This document shows, in pieces, positions 24,403 through 33,226 of a stretch of 39,504 nucleotides of DNA. Below the pieces are notes generated by a model. The model was not told the DNA's origin. It saw only the letters and a program-made list of their open reading frames with translations, and made no database searches. The stretch is from Streptomyces tailanensis (GTDB lineage Bacteria > Actinomycetota > Actinomycetes > Streptomycetales > Streptomycetaceae): positions 13,604 through 53,107 of the forward strand of contig NZ_VTHJ01000033.1 in NCBI RefSeq assembly GCF_008386495.1, in the 5' to 3' direction. The translations under genes and the position numbers were made by a program. The stretch's first letter is position 1. Each line of letters begins with the position of its first letter.

Positions 24403-25030
24403 CGGCCGGCCAGGACTGGCACGAGATCGACCTCGACACCGGCCTCATCACCCCAGCCAAGGAGATCGTGGTGGACGGCTGGGACCTACGAGTCCGAGCC
24501 GAAGACGGACGGCAGCGCGAACACGATCGCGCTCGACAGCATGACCATCTCCGAATTGCGCGACCACAAAGCCCGCCAGGAGAAGGAGCGCACGCAGTGG
24601 GGCACCACCTGGCGGGACACCGGCAAGGTGTTCACGAAGGAACACGGCTCCTGGCTCCACCCGGAGACAGTCTCAGAGACCTTCCGCCGCATCCTCGCCA
24701 CGACCGACCTGCCCCATCACCCTGCGGGACCTACGCCACGTCGCCGCGACGCTCACGCACGGAGGCGGCGGCGACATCCACGCGGTGAAGGAAACGCTGC
24801 GGCACTCCACCATCACGCTGTCCTCGGACACGTACACGAGTCTGTTTCCTGAGCTGGACCGTGAGATCGCCGAGAAGGCGGGGAAGCTGGTCCCCAGGTC
24901 GCGTCCGGCAGCTGCTGATTCGTCCGCCCAAGCCGCACCCGATCCGCAGGCCACGGACACATCCGCTCACGCAAGGGCCGAAAACGAGGAAGCGTCCGAG
25001 TCGGCCGAAGCTGACCCGGACGCTGCGTAG
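24403..25030 (+). pseudogene. Frameshifted C-terminal half of a tyrosine-recombinase integrase
   Basis: Three frames must be joined to read the catalytic domain: QDWHEIDLDTGLITPAKEIV in one, YESEPKTDGSANTIALDS to WLHPETVSETFRRIL in the next, and ITLRDLRHVAATLTHGG then LRHSTITLSSDTYTS in the third. Shifts lie near 24483 and 24713. The catalytic Arg and His (LRDLRH), second His (LRHS) and Tyr (DTYTS) are still present, but the N-terminal DNA-binding part is missing. Its position 30 nt before att copy B, reading towards it, is typical of integrative elements and identifies it as the former integrase of element 1. Confidence 0.85.
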
Positions 25031-25059
25031 CAGGTCAGAAGGGGTTTCCCCTCCCTGCA

Positions 25060-25108
25060 TCCGTAGGCCCTGTGGGACTCGAACCCACAACCAATGGATT
25101 AAAAGTCC
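25060..25108 (-). repeat. Attachment site copy B (3' half of tRNA-Lys)
   Basis: 49 bp identical to copies A and C. Flanks diverge at once on both sides. It is the junction between the two tandem elements. Left of it lies the integrase remnant, not the GGGCCAGC repeats seen before A and C. Confidence 0.9.
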
Positions 25109-25296
25109 TGGCGGGGTTCTGCTGGGTGGGTCCGGACGCTTCTCCGGTGTCCGGACCCACCTGGTCAGAACATGTGCTGTGTGATGCAAGGTCCAGGTCA
25201 CGGCGCCCTATGGGGCGCCGTCCGCTCACGCATCGCTCACGCAATTGCCCTGCGTGACCAGCGGTATATCGCCATCGCAAGGGCACGGGTCCCAGG
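25109..25296. other. Left end of element 2: perfect hairpin and arm motif
   Basis: No gene. A perfect 13-bp inverted repeat (25125-25137 with 25149-25161) is followed by the 32-bp motif with GCTCACGC direct repeats at 25211-25242. Element 1 has a different 11-bp inverted repeat (19210-19220/19236-19246) in the equivalent position, so structure rather than sequence of the hairpin is conserved. Confidence 0.6.
25211..25242 (+). repeat. Conserved left-end motif with GCTCACGC direct repeats (element 2)
   Basis: Identical over 32 bp to 19317-19348 and placed at exactly the same distance, 103 nt, from its att copy. Confidence 0.7.
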
Positions 25297-26172
25297 TCAG
25301 TAGGGCACCGACGAGCTGTCGCTGGATTTCCGAACCTGTCGCAGGGCCTTCTCCTCGGCGAGCATGTGCAGAAATCCGCGGACCCGCTCGATGCGGCCGG
25401 GATCGAGTTCGACCACGACCGTCTGCTCGCTGTCGGAGGGCTGGGCGCGGGCGACGACGGTCCCATCCGGCGCGAACACCGCACTGTCACCGGCGGTCGG
25501 GCGGTTCGACGGGCCGCCGACAGGATTGGTGAAGACGCTGTAGACGGTGTTCTCCAGCGCCCGGGCGGCCAGATAGACGGCGGCGCGATGCTCAGCTCCA
25601 GCGGCGAAAGCGCTCGGACAGAGGTACGCGTGTGCGCCGGAGAGTGCTGCCTGCCTGGCATGCTCCGGGAATGACATATCGTAACATATCGCTACTCCCA
25701 GTTGCCAGTCGTCAACCTGCACCATGCCACCACCCCCCTGGCCCGCAGTGAACAGGGCGGCTTCATCCAGCTGCCACAGATGCTCCTTGTCGTACACGAC
25801 CGAAACCGTGGCCAACGGGTCGACCATCAGGACGGAATTGGTCAGTGCCCCGTCGGCTCTGCGGACAGCCGCCCCCGTCAGTACGGTCCTGCCCGAGCGC
25901 ACCGCGGCGTCCACGAGCGGCTCCAGCCGCAGGTCGTCCACACGGTTCGCGCCGTCGGCCGCGACCGTGCCGCCATGCTGATCGGCGGCCAGGGCATCCA
26001 GGTCATAGGCACACAGATGGAGTTCGGGCAACACGGCCACACGCACTCCGGGTGCGGCGATCGAGTCCAGGAGGTCCGCCGCGCGGCGGGCGTTGCCCTC
26101 CACGTCGCCGGTTTTCGCCCTGGCCTGCAGGACGCCAACGCGCAGAGCGGTGGAGGGCAGGTCGCCGGTCAT
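25297..26172 (-). CDS. Carbon-nitrogen hydrolase (nitrilase superfamily)
   Basis: Encodes 291 residues forming one CN-hydrolase domain. The catalytic triad is Glu50 (VLPELHLCAY), Lys129 (VYDKEHLW) and Cys163 (GVAICYDMSFPE), with a second Glu in the AEHRA segment. Members cleave amides, nitriles or N-carbamoyl groups; the substrate is not evident. It overlaps the flavin reductase gene by one base (TGATG), so both are translated from one message. It lies divergent from the propeller/MFS/GCH II operon, sharing its upstream region, which suggests a role in the same pathway, for example hydrolysing an amide or formamide intermediate. That link is inference. Confidence 0.88.
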   Translation of the reverse strand: MTGDLPSTALRVGVLQARAKTGDVEGNARRAADLLDSIAAPGVRVAVLPELHLCAYDLDALAADQHGGTVAADGANRVDDLRLEPLVDAAVRSGRTVLTGAAVRRADGALTNSVLMVDPLATVSVVYDKEHLWQLDEAALFTAGQGGGGMVQVDDWQLGVAICYDMSFPEHARQAALSGAHAYLCPSAFAAGAEHRAAVYLAARALENTVYSVFTNPVGGPSNRPTAGDSAVFAPDGTVVARAQPSDSEQTVVVELDPGRIERVRGFLHMLAEEKALRQVRKSSDSSSVPY

Positions 26173-26948
26173 CAGCGGAACGTCACGCCGAGACGGGCAT
26201 AACCGGGCTCTGCCCCGTCACGCTCGACCTTGACCCTGCTCCCGGTGAGTCTCGATGCCTCGACGGGAAGGGGGAGGTCAACGAGAAAGTCCCCGTACTC
26301 GGCAGAGGGGTGGCAGCCCAAGTCGACGGTCTCACTATCGGACGTCAGCAGGGTAACTCGCCATTCGTCGGCTCCGTCGACCGCCGGCCCAGTCGCGGCA
26401 ACCCGAAGCACGTCATCCGCGACCACTTGAGCGGTCACTACGATGGCTGTGCGCCGCAATGGTGCGCCCAGGGCGTGCATCCCCCCGTGCTTTACCAGCG
26501 GGCGACGGTTCCCGTCGGGCAGGTGGACGGCCACTGCTTCGCCGACGTACATGGTGTGCACGGGGAAGGGAACAGTCTCCCGCAGTACGCACTCCAGGCT
26601 CACCACGCCGCCCTCGACCCAGGGGCTGCTGACGGCCTCCGGCTCACCGAACGCGATGAGCTCACTGGCGGTCTTGTCGATCGTGTCCAGTGAGAAGCTG
26701 CCCGCGAAGTCCGCGATTTCTGGCTGGTCCTCCGAACACAGGGTGAGGCTGAACTCTCCGGTGCTCTCGATGAGCTTGCGGGAGGTGGCACGGGGGCTGA
26801 GTACGACAGCCGCGTACAGCGGATCCTTGTTGACGAAGTATGCCCATTCGGCCGACATGACGTTCACGTTGTCGCCGTGCCGAACAGACACGAGCCCGAC
26901 CGTTGTAGTGGCCATTTTCCAGAGTTGGGCAGGAATGTCCCGGGGCAC
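26172..26948 (-). CDS. Flavin reductase-like (FMN-binding split barrel) protein
   Basis: Encodes 258 residues. The first 165 residues match the flavin-reductase-like domain: TTTVGLVSVRHGDNVNVMSA, then VVLSPRATSRKLIESTGEFSL, the FMN-binding strand and loop pattern. The remaining 90 residues are an unusual extension. Relatives reduce FMN for a partner monooxygenase or bind flavin as oxidoreductases themselves; no separate flavin monooxygenase is in the window. GTG at 26948 has GGAGG 7 nt upstream. It is first gene of a two-gene operon with the nitrilase. A palindrome (ATGATC, TTC, GATCAT) lies about 45 nt upstream in the likely promoter. Confidence 0.8.
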   Translation of the reverse strand: MPRDIPAQLWKMATTTVGLVSVRHGDNVNVMSAEWAYFVNKDPLYAAVVLSPRATSRKLIESTGEFSLTLCSEDQPEIADFAGSFSLDTIDKTASELIAFGEPEAVSSPWVEGGVVSLECVLRETVPFPVHTMYVGEAVAVHLPDGNRRPLVKHGGMHALGAPLRRTAIVVTAQVVADDVLRVAATGPAVDGADEWRVTLLTSDSETVDLGCHPSAEYGDFLVDLPLPVEASRLTGSRVKVERDGAEPGYARLGVTFR

Positions 26949-26992
26949 GGTGTCGCCTCCATCATGGATTTGGATGAAATTTCCGATTTAGA

Positions 26993-27007
26993 ATGATCTT
27001 CGATCAT
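26993..27007. promoter_or_regulatory. Palindrome in the flavin reductase promoter region
   Basis: ATGATC (26993-26998), TTC, GATCAT (27002-27007): a perfect 6-bp inverted repeat next to the AT-rich TCTAAAT that may be the -10 of the minus-strand operon. Candidate operator. Confidence 0.4.
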
Positions 27008-27145
27008 CCTCGCACGTCATCCTAATGTTCCCCTGCAAGTCGGGGGCAAAGATTAGCCATGTGCCGCCATCCGACTTTCTTCCGCCGCGCAATTTCCGGA
27101 TTTTCGCAGGTTGGTCTGCATACCTCCCCGCTAAACATGCACGGA

Positions 27146-27161
27146 TGTGACGTGCGTCACG
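27146..27161. promoter_or_regulatory. CRP-like binding site in the divergent intergenic region
   Basis: TGTGACGTGCGTCACG fits the CRP/FNR-type pattern TGTGA-N6-TCACA with one mismatch. Its core GTGACGTGCGTCAC is a perfect palindrome apart from the central TG. It lies between the two divergent operons of the cluster, about 200 bp from one start and 270 bp from the other. Confidence 0.45.
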
Positions 27162-27267
27162 TCATGGGGTGTTGCGCTCATTGTTGAAGCGGCTCAGTAT
27201 TTTGTGCTGCGCAATCATTTCCTTGCGCATCGATCGTTCCGTCGAAAGCGGGAGGGGGTGTTTCGAG

Positions 27268-27309
27268 ATGAAGAAGCCGATTCGCCGCAACGTGCGCGAC
27301 CTCAAGTAA
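27268..27309 (+). CDS. Candidate 13-residue leader peptide
   Basis: ATG at 27268 opens MKKPIRRNVRDLK followed by TAA. AGGGGGTG lies 7 nt upstream and GGAGG slightly further. The stop is followed within 6 nt by a long GC-rich hairpin and then by the propeller-protein gene. The layout of a short highly basic peptide, hairpin and gene recalls attenuation or leader-peptide control, but a 13-codon frame can arise by chance. No homologue is recognised. Confidence 0.3.
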   Translation: MKKPIRRNVRDLK

Positions 27310-27314
27310 TCGAC

Positions 27315-27355
27315 CAGTCGGCCCGGGCCCGCGTAAATGGGGGCCGGGGCCGACT
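27315..27355 (+). terminator. GC-rich hairpin in the leader of the propeller/MFS operon
   Basis: AGTCGGCCCGGGCCC pairs with GGGGCCGGGGCCGACT across a 9-nt loop, leaving a single bulge. It stands between the 13-codon frame and the operon's first gene and has no T-run, so it could be a terminator/attenuator or a structured 5' UTR. Confidence 0.5.
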
Positions 27356-27367
27356 GATCAGCGAAAT

Positions 27368-27383
27368 GGGGGATGCATCCCCC
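27368..27383. promoter_or_regulatory. 16-bp perfect palindrome before the propeller gene
   Basis: GGGGGATGCATCCCCC is fully self-complementary and ends 34 nt before the ATG at 27418. It may be a repressor site or the second stem of the leader. Confidence 0.45.
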
Positions 27384-27417
27384 GTATGTTTGGTGAAGGC
27401 AATCCGGGAGGGTGTCC

Positions 27418-29316
27418 ATGGAGCTGACGGATCGCGTCATGAGAATCATCTGGGTCGAAGGAGAGGGCCTGGTGATATCGGACTCCTTCGGTCGGGTCCA
27501 TCTCCTCGATGAGGAACTGAGAGTGGTTCGTTCCTCCCCCCGAGTCCGGCAGGGACGACCGTTGTACGGCTTGACGGTGGCCGGTCGGTGGGTGATAGGA
27601 CGGGACCGGATGGGGGCGGTGTTCCGGTGGTCCCTCGACACTCTGGACCTGGTGAACCGCCTCGATCCGGCGACAGTGTGCGATCCCGCCACCCTGATTG
27701 AGGGAGAGGAACCGTCTCCGGTCAGCGCCCGGGGCATCGGCGTTTGGGATGGTCGGGTCTTCGTCACGGCCGGTTACCACCATCAGATGCTGGTGATCGA
27801 CCTGGAGACCTTTGATGTCTTGGAGGTCCGCCCCGGCATGTTCGGGCACAGCCCCATGGAGTGGGCTTGCACCGAACACCCGACGCTCCATGCGATATCA
27901 GACAAAGAGGGAAGCCTGCGGTTCGGAAATTTCGCCGACCTGAACTTCCCGGACCACGTGAAGTTGGACGAAGGTAACATCCACCGGGTGCGTTACGACG
28001 CCCTGCATGACCGCTTCTGGTGCACCCAGGACTTCGGCGAGGGCGAGAATTCGGATATCGCCAACGGTGTTGTCGTCGTCACGGCGGACGGCGTCAAAGA
28101 GGGTGAGGTTCTCTTCGCCCGCGACGACGTGGAGTTCGTTGCCTTCTCACCGGACTTCAGCAAGGCGTATTCCGGTGGGTTCGACGGAGAACTCCATATC
28201 TTCGACAATTCCTCGCGGGAGCTGAAGATCGAGCACACGGTCACGGGCTTCTCTCATCAACTCTCCGACATCACTGTGACCCCGGCCGGCGATGTATTTG
28301 TGCTGTGCCAGGACGGTGAGATCGTCAAACTGACCGCCGATGGCTCATTCGTCAAAGGCATGGGATTCCGCCGACAGGCTGTCTGGGACATTCAGCCCTC
28401 GATCGAGGACCCGTCGGTGCTGTACTGCGCCACCGATTCGGGAGTAGCGGTCGTCCAGGTCCATCAGGCCGCGACAGGGCCGACCCTCCACATCCTGGAA
28501 GACCATGTGACGGGCTACGGTTTCACCCGCCGCGTCGCCGCCGTCGAAGGCGGGTGGATCGGTATCAGCCGGGACCGCCGGGTCTTCCGTTCCCGCCGGG
28601 GTGGAGAGCTGGTGTGGAGCAGGCCACTGCCCGACGCCCTGGTGCACACCGTCAAGGTTTCCCCGGACGGCTCGCGTGCACTGGTCGCGAGCAACGCCTG
28701 TGCCACGGAACTGGATGCCGACACCGGCGAGACACTGGCGACCCTGGGCGTGGATGACTTGCCCGTGTGGACGGGCACCTACCTGCCGGACGGCGACCTT
28801 GTGCTGGGCACCCGAAACGGCGTCATCGCCGTCTTCGGACCGGGGCAGAGCGAACCGAAATGGCGCCTCGACCAGGGCCAGTACCCCAAACGCATGTGGG
28901 CGCAGGACGGCTTCGTCTACGTCGTCGGGGAAGGCGGTCTCAAGGAGATCGCGATCGGGCAGGGCGTAACACGAACGTGGAGAGATCTCCTCTCGAACAC
29001 CCCCGAGAACGCCGTCGTGAACGAGGGCCTGGTCTGCGTCAGCTCGTACGGCATGCAAGTGGCCGCGTACACCTACGAGGACAACGACTTCGTCGGCTTC
29101 ATGGAGGATCTGCCCGACTACCCAAAGGCGTTGAAGATCGTTCGTGACGGTGCGGGCCTGCCGTTCCTTCTCCTCGGATGTCGCACCGGGCTTTTGTCGC
29201 TCTACCAGCTGAGCAAACCGGCGGAGGAAGGCACGTTCGCGAAGCTGGAGGACGTCTGGCTGCCCCGCAGGAGTGCCGCATACACGCTGGACCGGCACAG
29301 CGCCCCCGTCGACTGA
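27418..29316 (+). CDS. Beta-propeller protein, first gene of the azapteridine-like operon
   Basis: Encodes 632 residues with no signal peptide or membrane segment. The sequence is built of degenerate propeller blades: VISDSFGRVHLLDEE, FVAFSPDFSKAYSGGFDG and HTVKVSPDGSRALVASN show the WD40/YVTN strand pattern. I cannot assign a precise family. ATG at 27418 has GGGAGGG directly upstream; GTG two codons earlier lies inside that ribosome site. It is 12 nt upstream of the MFS gene and in one operon with the WD40, GCH II and SUMF1-like genes. Likely a scaffold or an enzyme on a propeller fold; its neighbour WD40 protein is of about the same length, so the two may act together. Confidence 0.75.
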   Translation: MELTDRVMRIIWVEGEGLVISDSFGRVHLLDEELRVVRSSPRVRQGRPLYGLTVAGRWVIGRDRMGAVFRWSLDTLDLVNRLDPATVCDPATLIEGEEPSPVSARGIGVWDGRVFVTAGYHHQMLVIDLETFDVLEVRPGMFGHSPMEWACTEHPTLHAISDKEGSLRFGNFADLNFPDHVKLDEGNIHRVRYDALHDRFWCTQDFGEGENSDIANGVVVVTADGVKEGEVLFARDDVEFVAFSPDFSKAYSGGFDGELHIFDNSSRELKIEHTVTGFSHQLSDITVTPAGDVFVLCQDGEIVKLTADGSFVKGMGFRRQAVWDIQPSIEDPSVLYCATDSGVAVVQVHQAATGPTLHILEDHVTGYGFTRRVAAVEGGWIGISRDRRVFRSRRGGELVWSRPLPDALVHTVKVSPDGSRALVASNACATELDADTGETLATLGVDDLPVWTGTYLPDGDLVLGTRNGVIAVFGPGQSEPKWRLDQGQYPKRMWAQDGFVYVVGEGGLKEIAIGQGVTRTWRDLLSNTPENAVVNEGLVCVSSYGMQVAAYTYEDNDFVGFMEDLPDYPKALKIVRDGAGLPFLLLGCRTGLLSLYQLSKPAEEGTFAKLEDVWLPRRSAAYTLDRHSAPVD

Positions 29317-29328
29317 TCGACTGGACGA

Positions 29329-30600
29329 ATGACGTCACCTACAACGGGCGAAACGGAACCGGCTCCCTGGCAGGATCGCCGCTTTGTGATCTTCGCGTCC
29401 GGGAATTTCGTCAACAACATGGGAGAGGCCGCTTACAAGGTCGGTCTCCCGCTGTTCGTGTACGAGCTGACAGGTTCACTGGCGACAATGTCGCTGCTGG
29501 CGGCGCTCACACCGGCCATGCTGTTGATCAGCCCGTGGCTCGGGGCAGCCGTGGACCGCTGGGGGCCGCGTGTGTTCGTCGTGCCCGGTCTGCTGGTGCA
29601 GCTCGTGGGGGCCGTGTCGCTCAACCTGGTCGTGCTGGCCGACCATGTCTCCGTCGGGGTGCTGTTCGGTCTCACCGCGGTGATCCAGCTGGGCGGCGAG
29701 ATGTACCGGATGGGCTGGATCACGGGCGTACCGGGCATGTTCCCCGAGAACGCAGCCCGGTCGAGGGCCGTGCTCAGCAGCCTGTTCGTGACGTCGAACA
29801 TCGTCGGTCCGCTGCTGGTGGCCGCCGGGGTCGGTCTCGTCGGGTATCTGGGGCTGATGTGGTTCAACGCGGCCACGTTCCTCGCGCCCATCGTGGTCTG
29901 GCTGATCGGCGTTCACCCCCCGGCCCGGACGCACACGTCGGGGCAGAAGCGGCCGGGACTGGCACGGTCGGTCGTCGAGGGCTGGCGCGTCGTCAGGGCC
30001 GAGAAACGCGTGTGGTACGTGCAGCTCACCGCGCTGCCGCTGCATTTCGTCAGCGGTATCGGCGTCCTCTCGTTCATGGTGTGGTACCTGCGCGACCACT
30101 GGCACATCGCGGCCAGCGGGGTCAGCGCGGCTCAGGCGGTCGCCAACCTGGGGGCCCTGGCCGGCAGCGTCTACATCGCGGCGCGTGCGCGGACCCGTCC
30201 CCGGGTGATCCTGGCCGCCTCCGCCACCGTCATGACGGGCGCGCTGTTCCTGATGGCGCTGCCCTCGGCGTGGAGTTTCATGGCATGCATGGTCGCGTTC
30301 TTCACCGTGCGCTCGGCCATGACGGCGGTGTCCGCGATGATCATCGTGAAGTATCTGCCGTCCGAGTTCGTGGGGCGGGCCGAGGGCCTGTTCAACCTCA
30401 TGGGCGGTGCCACCGTCCTGCTGGCACCCATGCTCATTCCGACGGTGCAGGGGGCGTGGGGCAGCACCGCGGTCCTGATCATGCTCGGCACCTCCGCGGC
30501 GCTCTCCCTCGTCTGCCTGGCCCGCTTCTGGCCCCGGTGGACCGACACCGGCGCCCCACCGGCCGCCACTCCCGAGGAACAGACGGCCACCAGCCAGTAA
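29329..30600 (+). CDS. MFS transporter (probable exporter / self-resistance)
   Basis: Encodes 423 residues with about twelve hydrophobic segments. It begins WQDRRFVIFASGNFVNNMGE, typical of MFS drug exporters of the MFS_3/enterobactin-exporter type. The loop motif between helices 2 and 3 reads GAAVDRWGPR, the standard MFS motif A variant. It sits between two propeller genes in the operon. Export of the cluster product and self-protection is the natural reading, as tox clusters of Proteobacteria also carry exporters, though of a different class. ATG at 29329 is 12 nt after the upstream stop; its ribosome site (GGACGA) is weak, suggesting coupling. Confidence 0.85.
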   Translation: MTSPTTGETEPAPWQDRRFVIFASGNFVNNMGEAAYKVGLPLFVYELTGSLATMSLLAALTPAMLLISPWLGAAVDRWGPRVFVVPGLLVQLVGAVSLNLVVLADHVSVGVLFGLTAVIQLGGEMYRMGWITGVPGMFPENAARSRAVLSSLFVTSNIVGPLLVAAGVGLVGYLGLMWFNAATFLAPIVVWLIGVHPPARTHTSGQKRPGLARSVVEGWRVVRAEKRVWYVQLTALPLHFVSGIGVLSFMVWYLRDHWHIAASGVSAAQAVANLGALAGSVYIAARARTRPRVILAASATVMTGALFLMALPSAWSFMACMVAFFTVRSAMTAVSAMIIVKYLPSEFVGRAEGLFNLMGGATVLLAPMLIPTVQGAWGSTAVLIMLGTSAALSLVCLARFWPRWTDTGAPPAATPEEQTATSQ

Positions 30601-30629
30601 CCCAGCTCCCAAGGCGCAAGGGATCGACT

Positions 30630-32503
30630 ATGCGTACGATCGACCTGCCGGAAAACCCGTCGGGGCATGCAGCCCCCCTCACCCACGTGACGTTCCGTGC
30701 CGATGGCTTACGCCTGGCGAGCGCCTCATACGACGGCACCGTGATCGTCTGGGACACCAGCACACCGGCCCGCCCGGTCCGCCTGGCCAGGCTCAGACAC
30801 CGGCGCCTGGTCAACTCCTCGGCGTGGAACCCGGTCACCCCCTCACTGCTCGCCACCGCATCCGCCGACAAGACCGCAGCCGTCTGGCGTGTGGAGGACG
30901 ACGGAGCCAGCAGCCTCGTCACCGTCCTGGCCCGGCACACCGACGACATCAACTCGGTCGCCTGGATGCCGGACGGCCGCAGGCTCATCTGCGTGTCGGA
31001 GGACGGCCGCGCCACGGTGTGGGACGCGACCACCGGAGCCTTCCTGTCCGAGATCGGCTCGCACACCGCGCACTGCATGATGGTGTCGGTGAGCACCCAG
31101 GGCCTGGTCGCCACAGTGGGCGAGGACGGCCTCGTATCAGTGACGGCTCCCGACGGGAACGCGAGTCCCGCCACCCGCCGCTACGCCTCGTCCATCGAGG
31201 GCTGCTCCTGGTCGCACGACGGCACGGTCCTGGCGGTCGCCCGGGACGACGGCACAGTCGAGCTGCTCTCCAGCGAGTTGGAGACCCTCGCCTCCCTCCA
31301 GGTGTCCCGGTCGGCGGCGCGCAGTGTCGAGTGGTCCACCGACGGCGAGTCGCTCGTCATCGGTGCCTACGAAGGCGGCCTGCATTTCTACGACCGCTCA
31401 GGAAAGCAGCTGCGTCAGGTCGCCGATCCACGGATCTGGCCCAGGTCCGTGTCTACGGCCGGTGGCGTCGTCGCCGCGGGAAGCTTCTGGGGCGGACCCC
31501 ACCTGCTCGCCTTGGAGGACGGCAGGGAACTGTACGCGCCTACGACCCCCACACACGGCCCCAACGCGCTCGCCCGCAGGGGCGAGCAGCTCCTCGTCGG
31601 CTGCGACTCCGGCGCGGTCGTGGCCCTCAACCCCGACGATCCGGGAGCACCCCCGCAGGTTCACCAAGTCGCTGACGGCCCCGTCCTCTCCTTGGCCGTA
31701 CGGGGTGATGTCATCTACGCCGGGACCTACGACGGCAGGGTCATCAGCTGGGTCGGCGGACCGGACAACGGGGTGCGCACGGTGGGGGAGCCACTCGGTG
31801 CGCCCGTTCCCTCCCTGTGCCTGGACGGCGACGTCCTCGTGGCCGGCACCTACAACGGTGAACTGGTCGCGCTCGACCCCGACACGCTCGAAGTGATCGA
31901 CAGCCAGGAGGCCCACGGCGGATCGGTCAAGTCCCTCGCCTCCCTCGGACGCCCAGGCTTTCTGTCGGCGGCGACCGACCGCACCGTGGCGTCCGGCGTG
32001 TACGGCGACCGCGTGACCCTGTGGGAGCACGGCAACCTGGTCAACGCCGTCGCCCAGCTTGACGGATCCATCGTGGCCAGCGCGTCCCGCGACCACACTG
32101 TGAAAGTGGGCCGCCTGGTGACCGGGCGGCAGGACGACCTCAGCGCTCCGCTCCGCCAAGACCGCGCCGCCGACATCCAGACCTTGCTCGGCCCCGATGA
32201 GTCCGTCAAATGTGTTGGTCTCCTCGGCTGCCCGGACAGCCCCGTGGTGCTGGCAGGCTCCTACGACTTCGGCCTGTACGCCTGGGAGATCGACTGGTCG
32301 GACAGCGCTGCGACGCTCGCCTCCGGCCGTGTCGTCGACGAGTTCGGACAGGGGCTGTCCTGCATGTTCGCCTGGGACAGCGACCGCGTCGTGGTCGCGG
32401 GCTGGGACGGCCGGATCGCCGTGGTGGGCCGCGCCCCGGGGGCCCAAGGCGCGGTGGGCGTGCTTTCCTCGATCCGTCTCAACGAGCTTCTGGCGGTGGC
32501 CGC

Positions 32504-32507
<4 letters not shown>
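30630..32507 (+). CDS. toxC: WD40-repeat protein, ToxC-like
   Basis: Encodes 625 residues of soluble WD40 repeats filling two propellers: LTHVTFRADGLRLASASYDG, VIVWDTS, SSAWNPVTPSLLATASADKT and NSVAWMPDGRRLICVSEDGR in the first half, and AGTYDGRVISWVGG and AGTYNGELVALDPD in the second. In toxoflavin clusters a WD40 protein (ToxC) is encoded together with GCH II (ToxB) and a SUMF1-like protein (ToxD), and is required for the product. The same trio and order occur here. Codon 27 is TTA (30708-30710), placing the gene and its coupled partners under bldA control. ATG at 30630 has AAGGGA upstream. Its stop overlaps the next start (ATGA). Confidence 0.75.

Positions 32508-33222
<715 letters not shown>

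Positions 33223-33226
<4 letters not shown>

Larger units (their letters stand above)
19166..25108. mobile_element. Integrative element 1 (tRNA-Lys site), decayed
   Basis: Bounded by direct 49-bp att copies A and B; about 5.9 kb. It carries a broken ketosynthase-like gene, an HTH-STAND-WD40 gene and, next to att B, a frameshifted tyrosine integrase lacking its N-terminal part. No replication or transfer gene is present, so it cannot move by itself. The left end has the same 32-bp motif, at the same 103-nt distance from att, as element 2. Confidence 0.8.

Noticed and set aside
25297..25700. Possible CN-hydrolase involvement in riboflavin or biotin metabolism
   Set aside because: No neighbour of those pathways; family membership alone does not support it.
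29178..30629. Open frame in front of and in phase with the WD40 gene
   Set aside because: It overlaps the MFS gene in another frame; WD40 similarity starts only at the ATG at 30630, which has a ribosome site.
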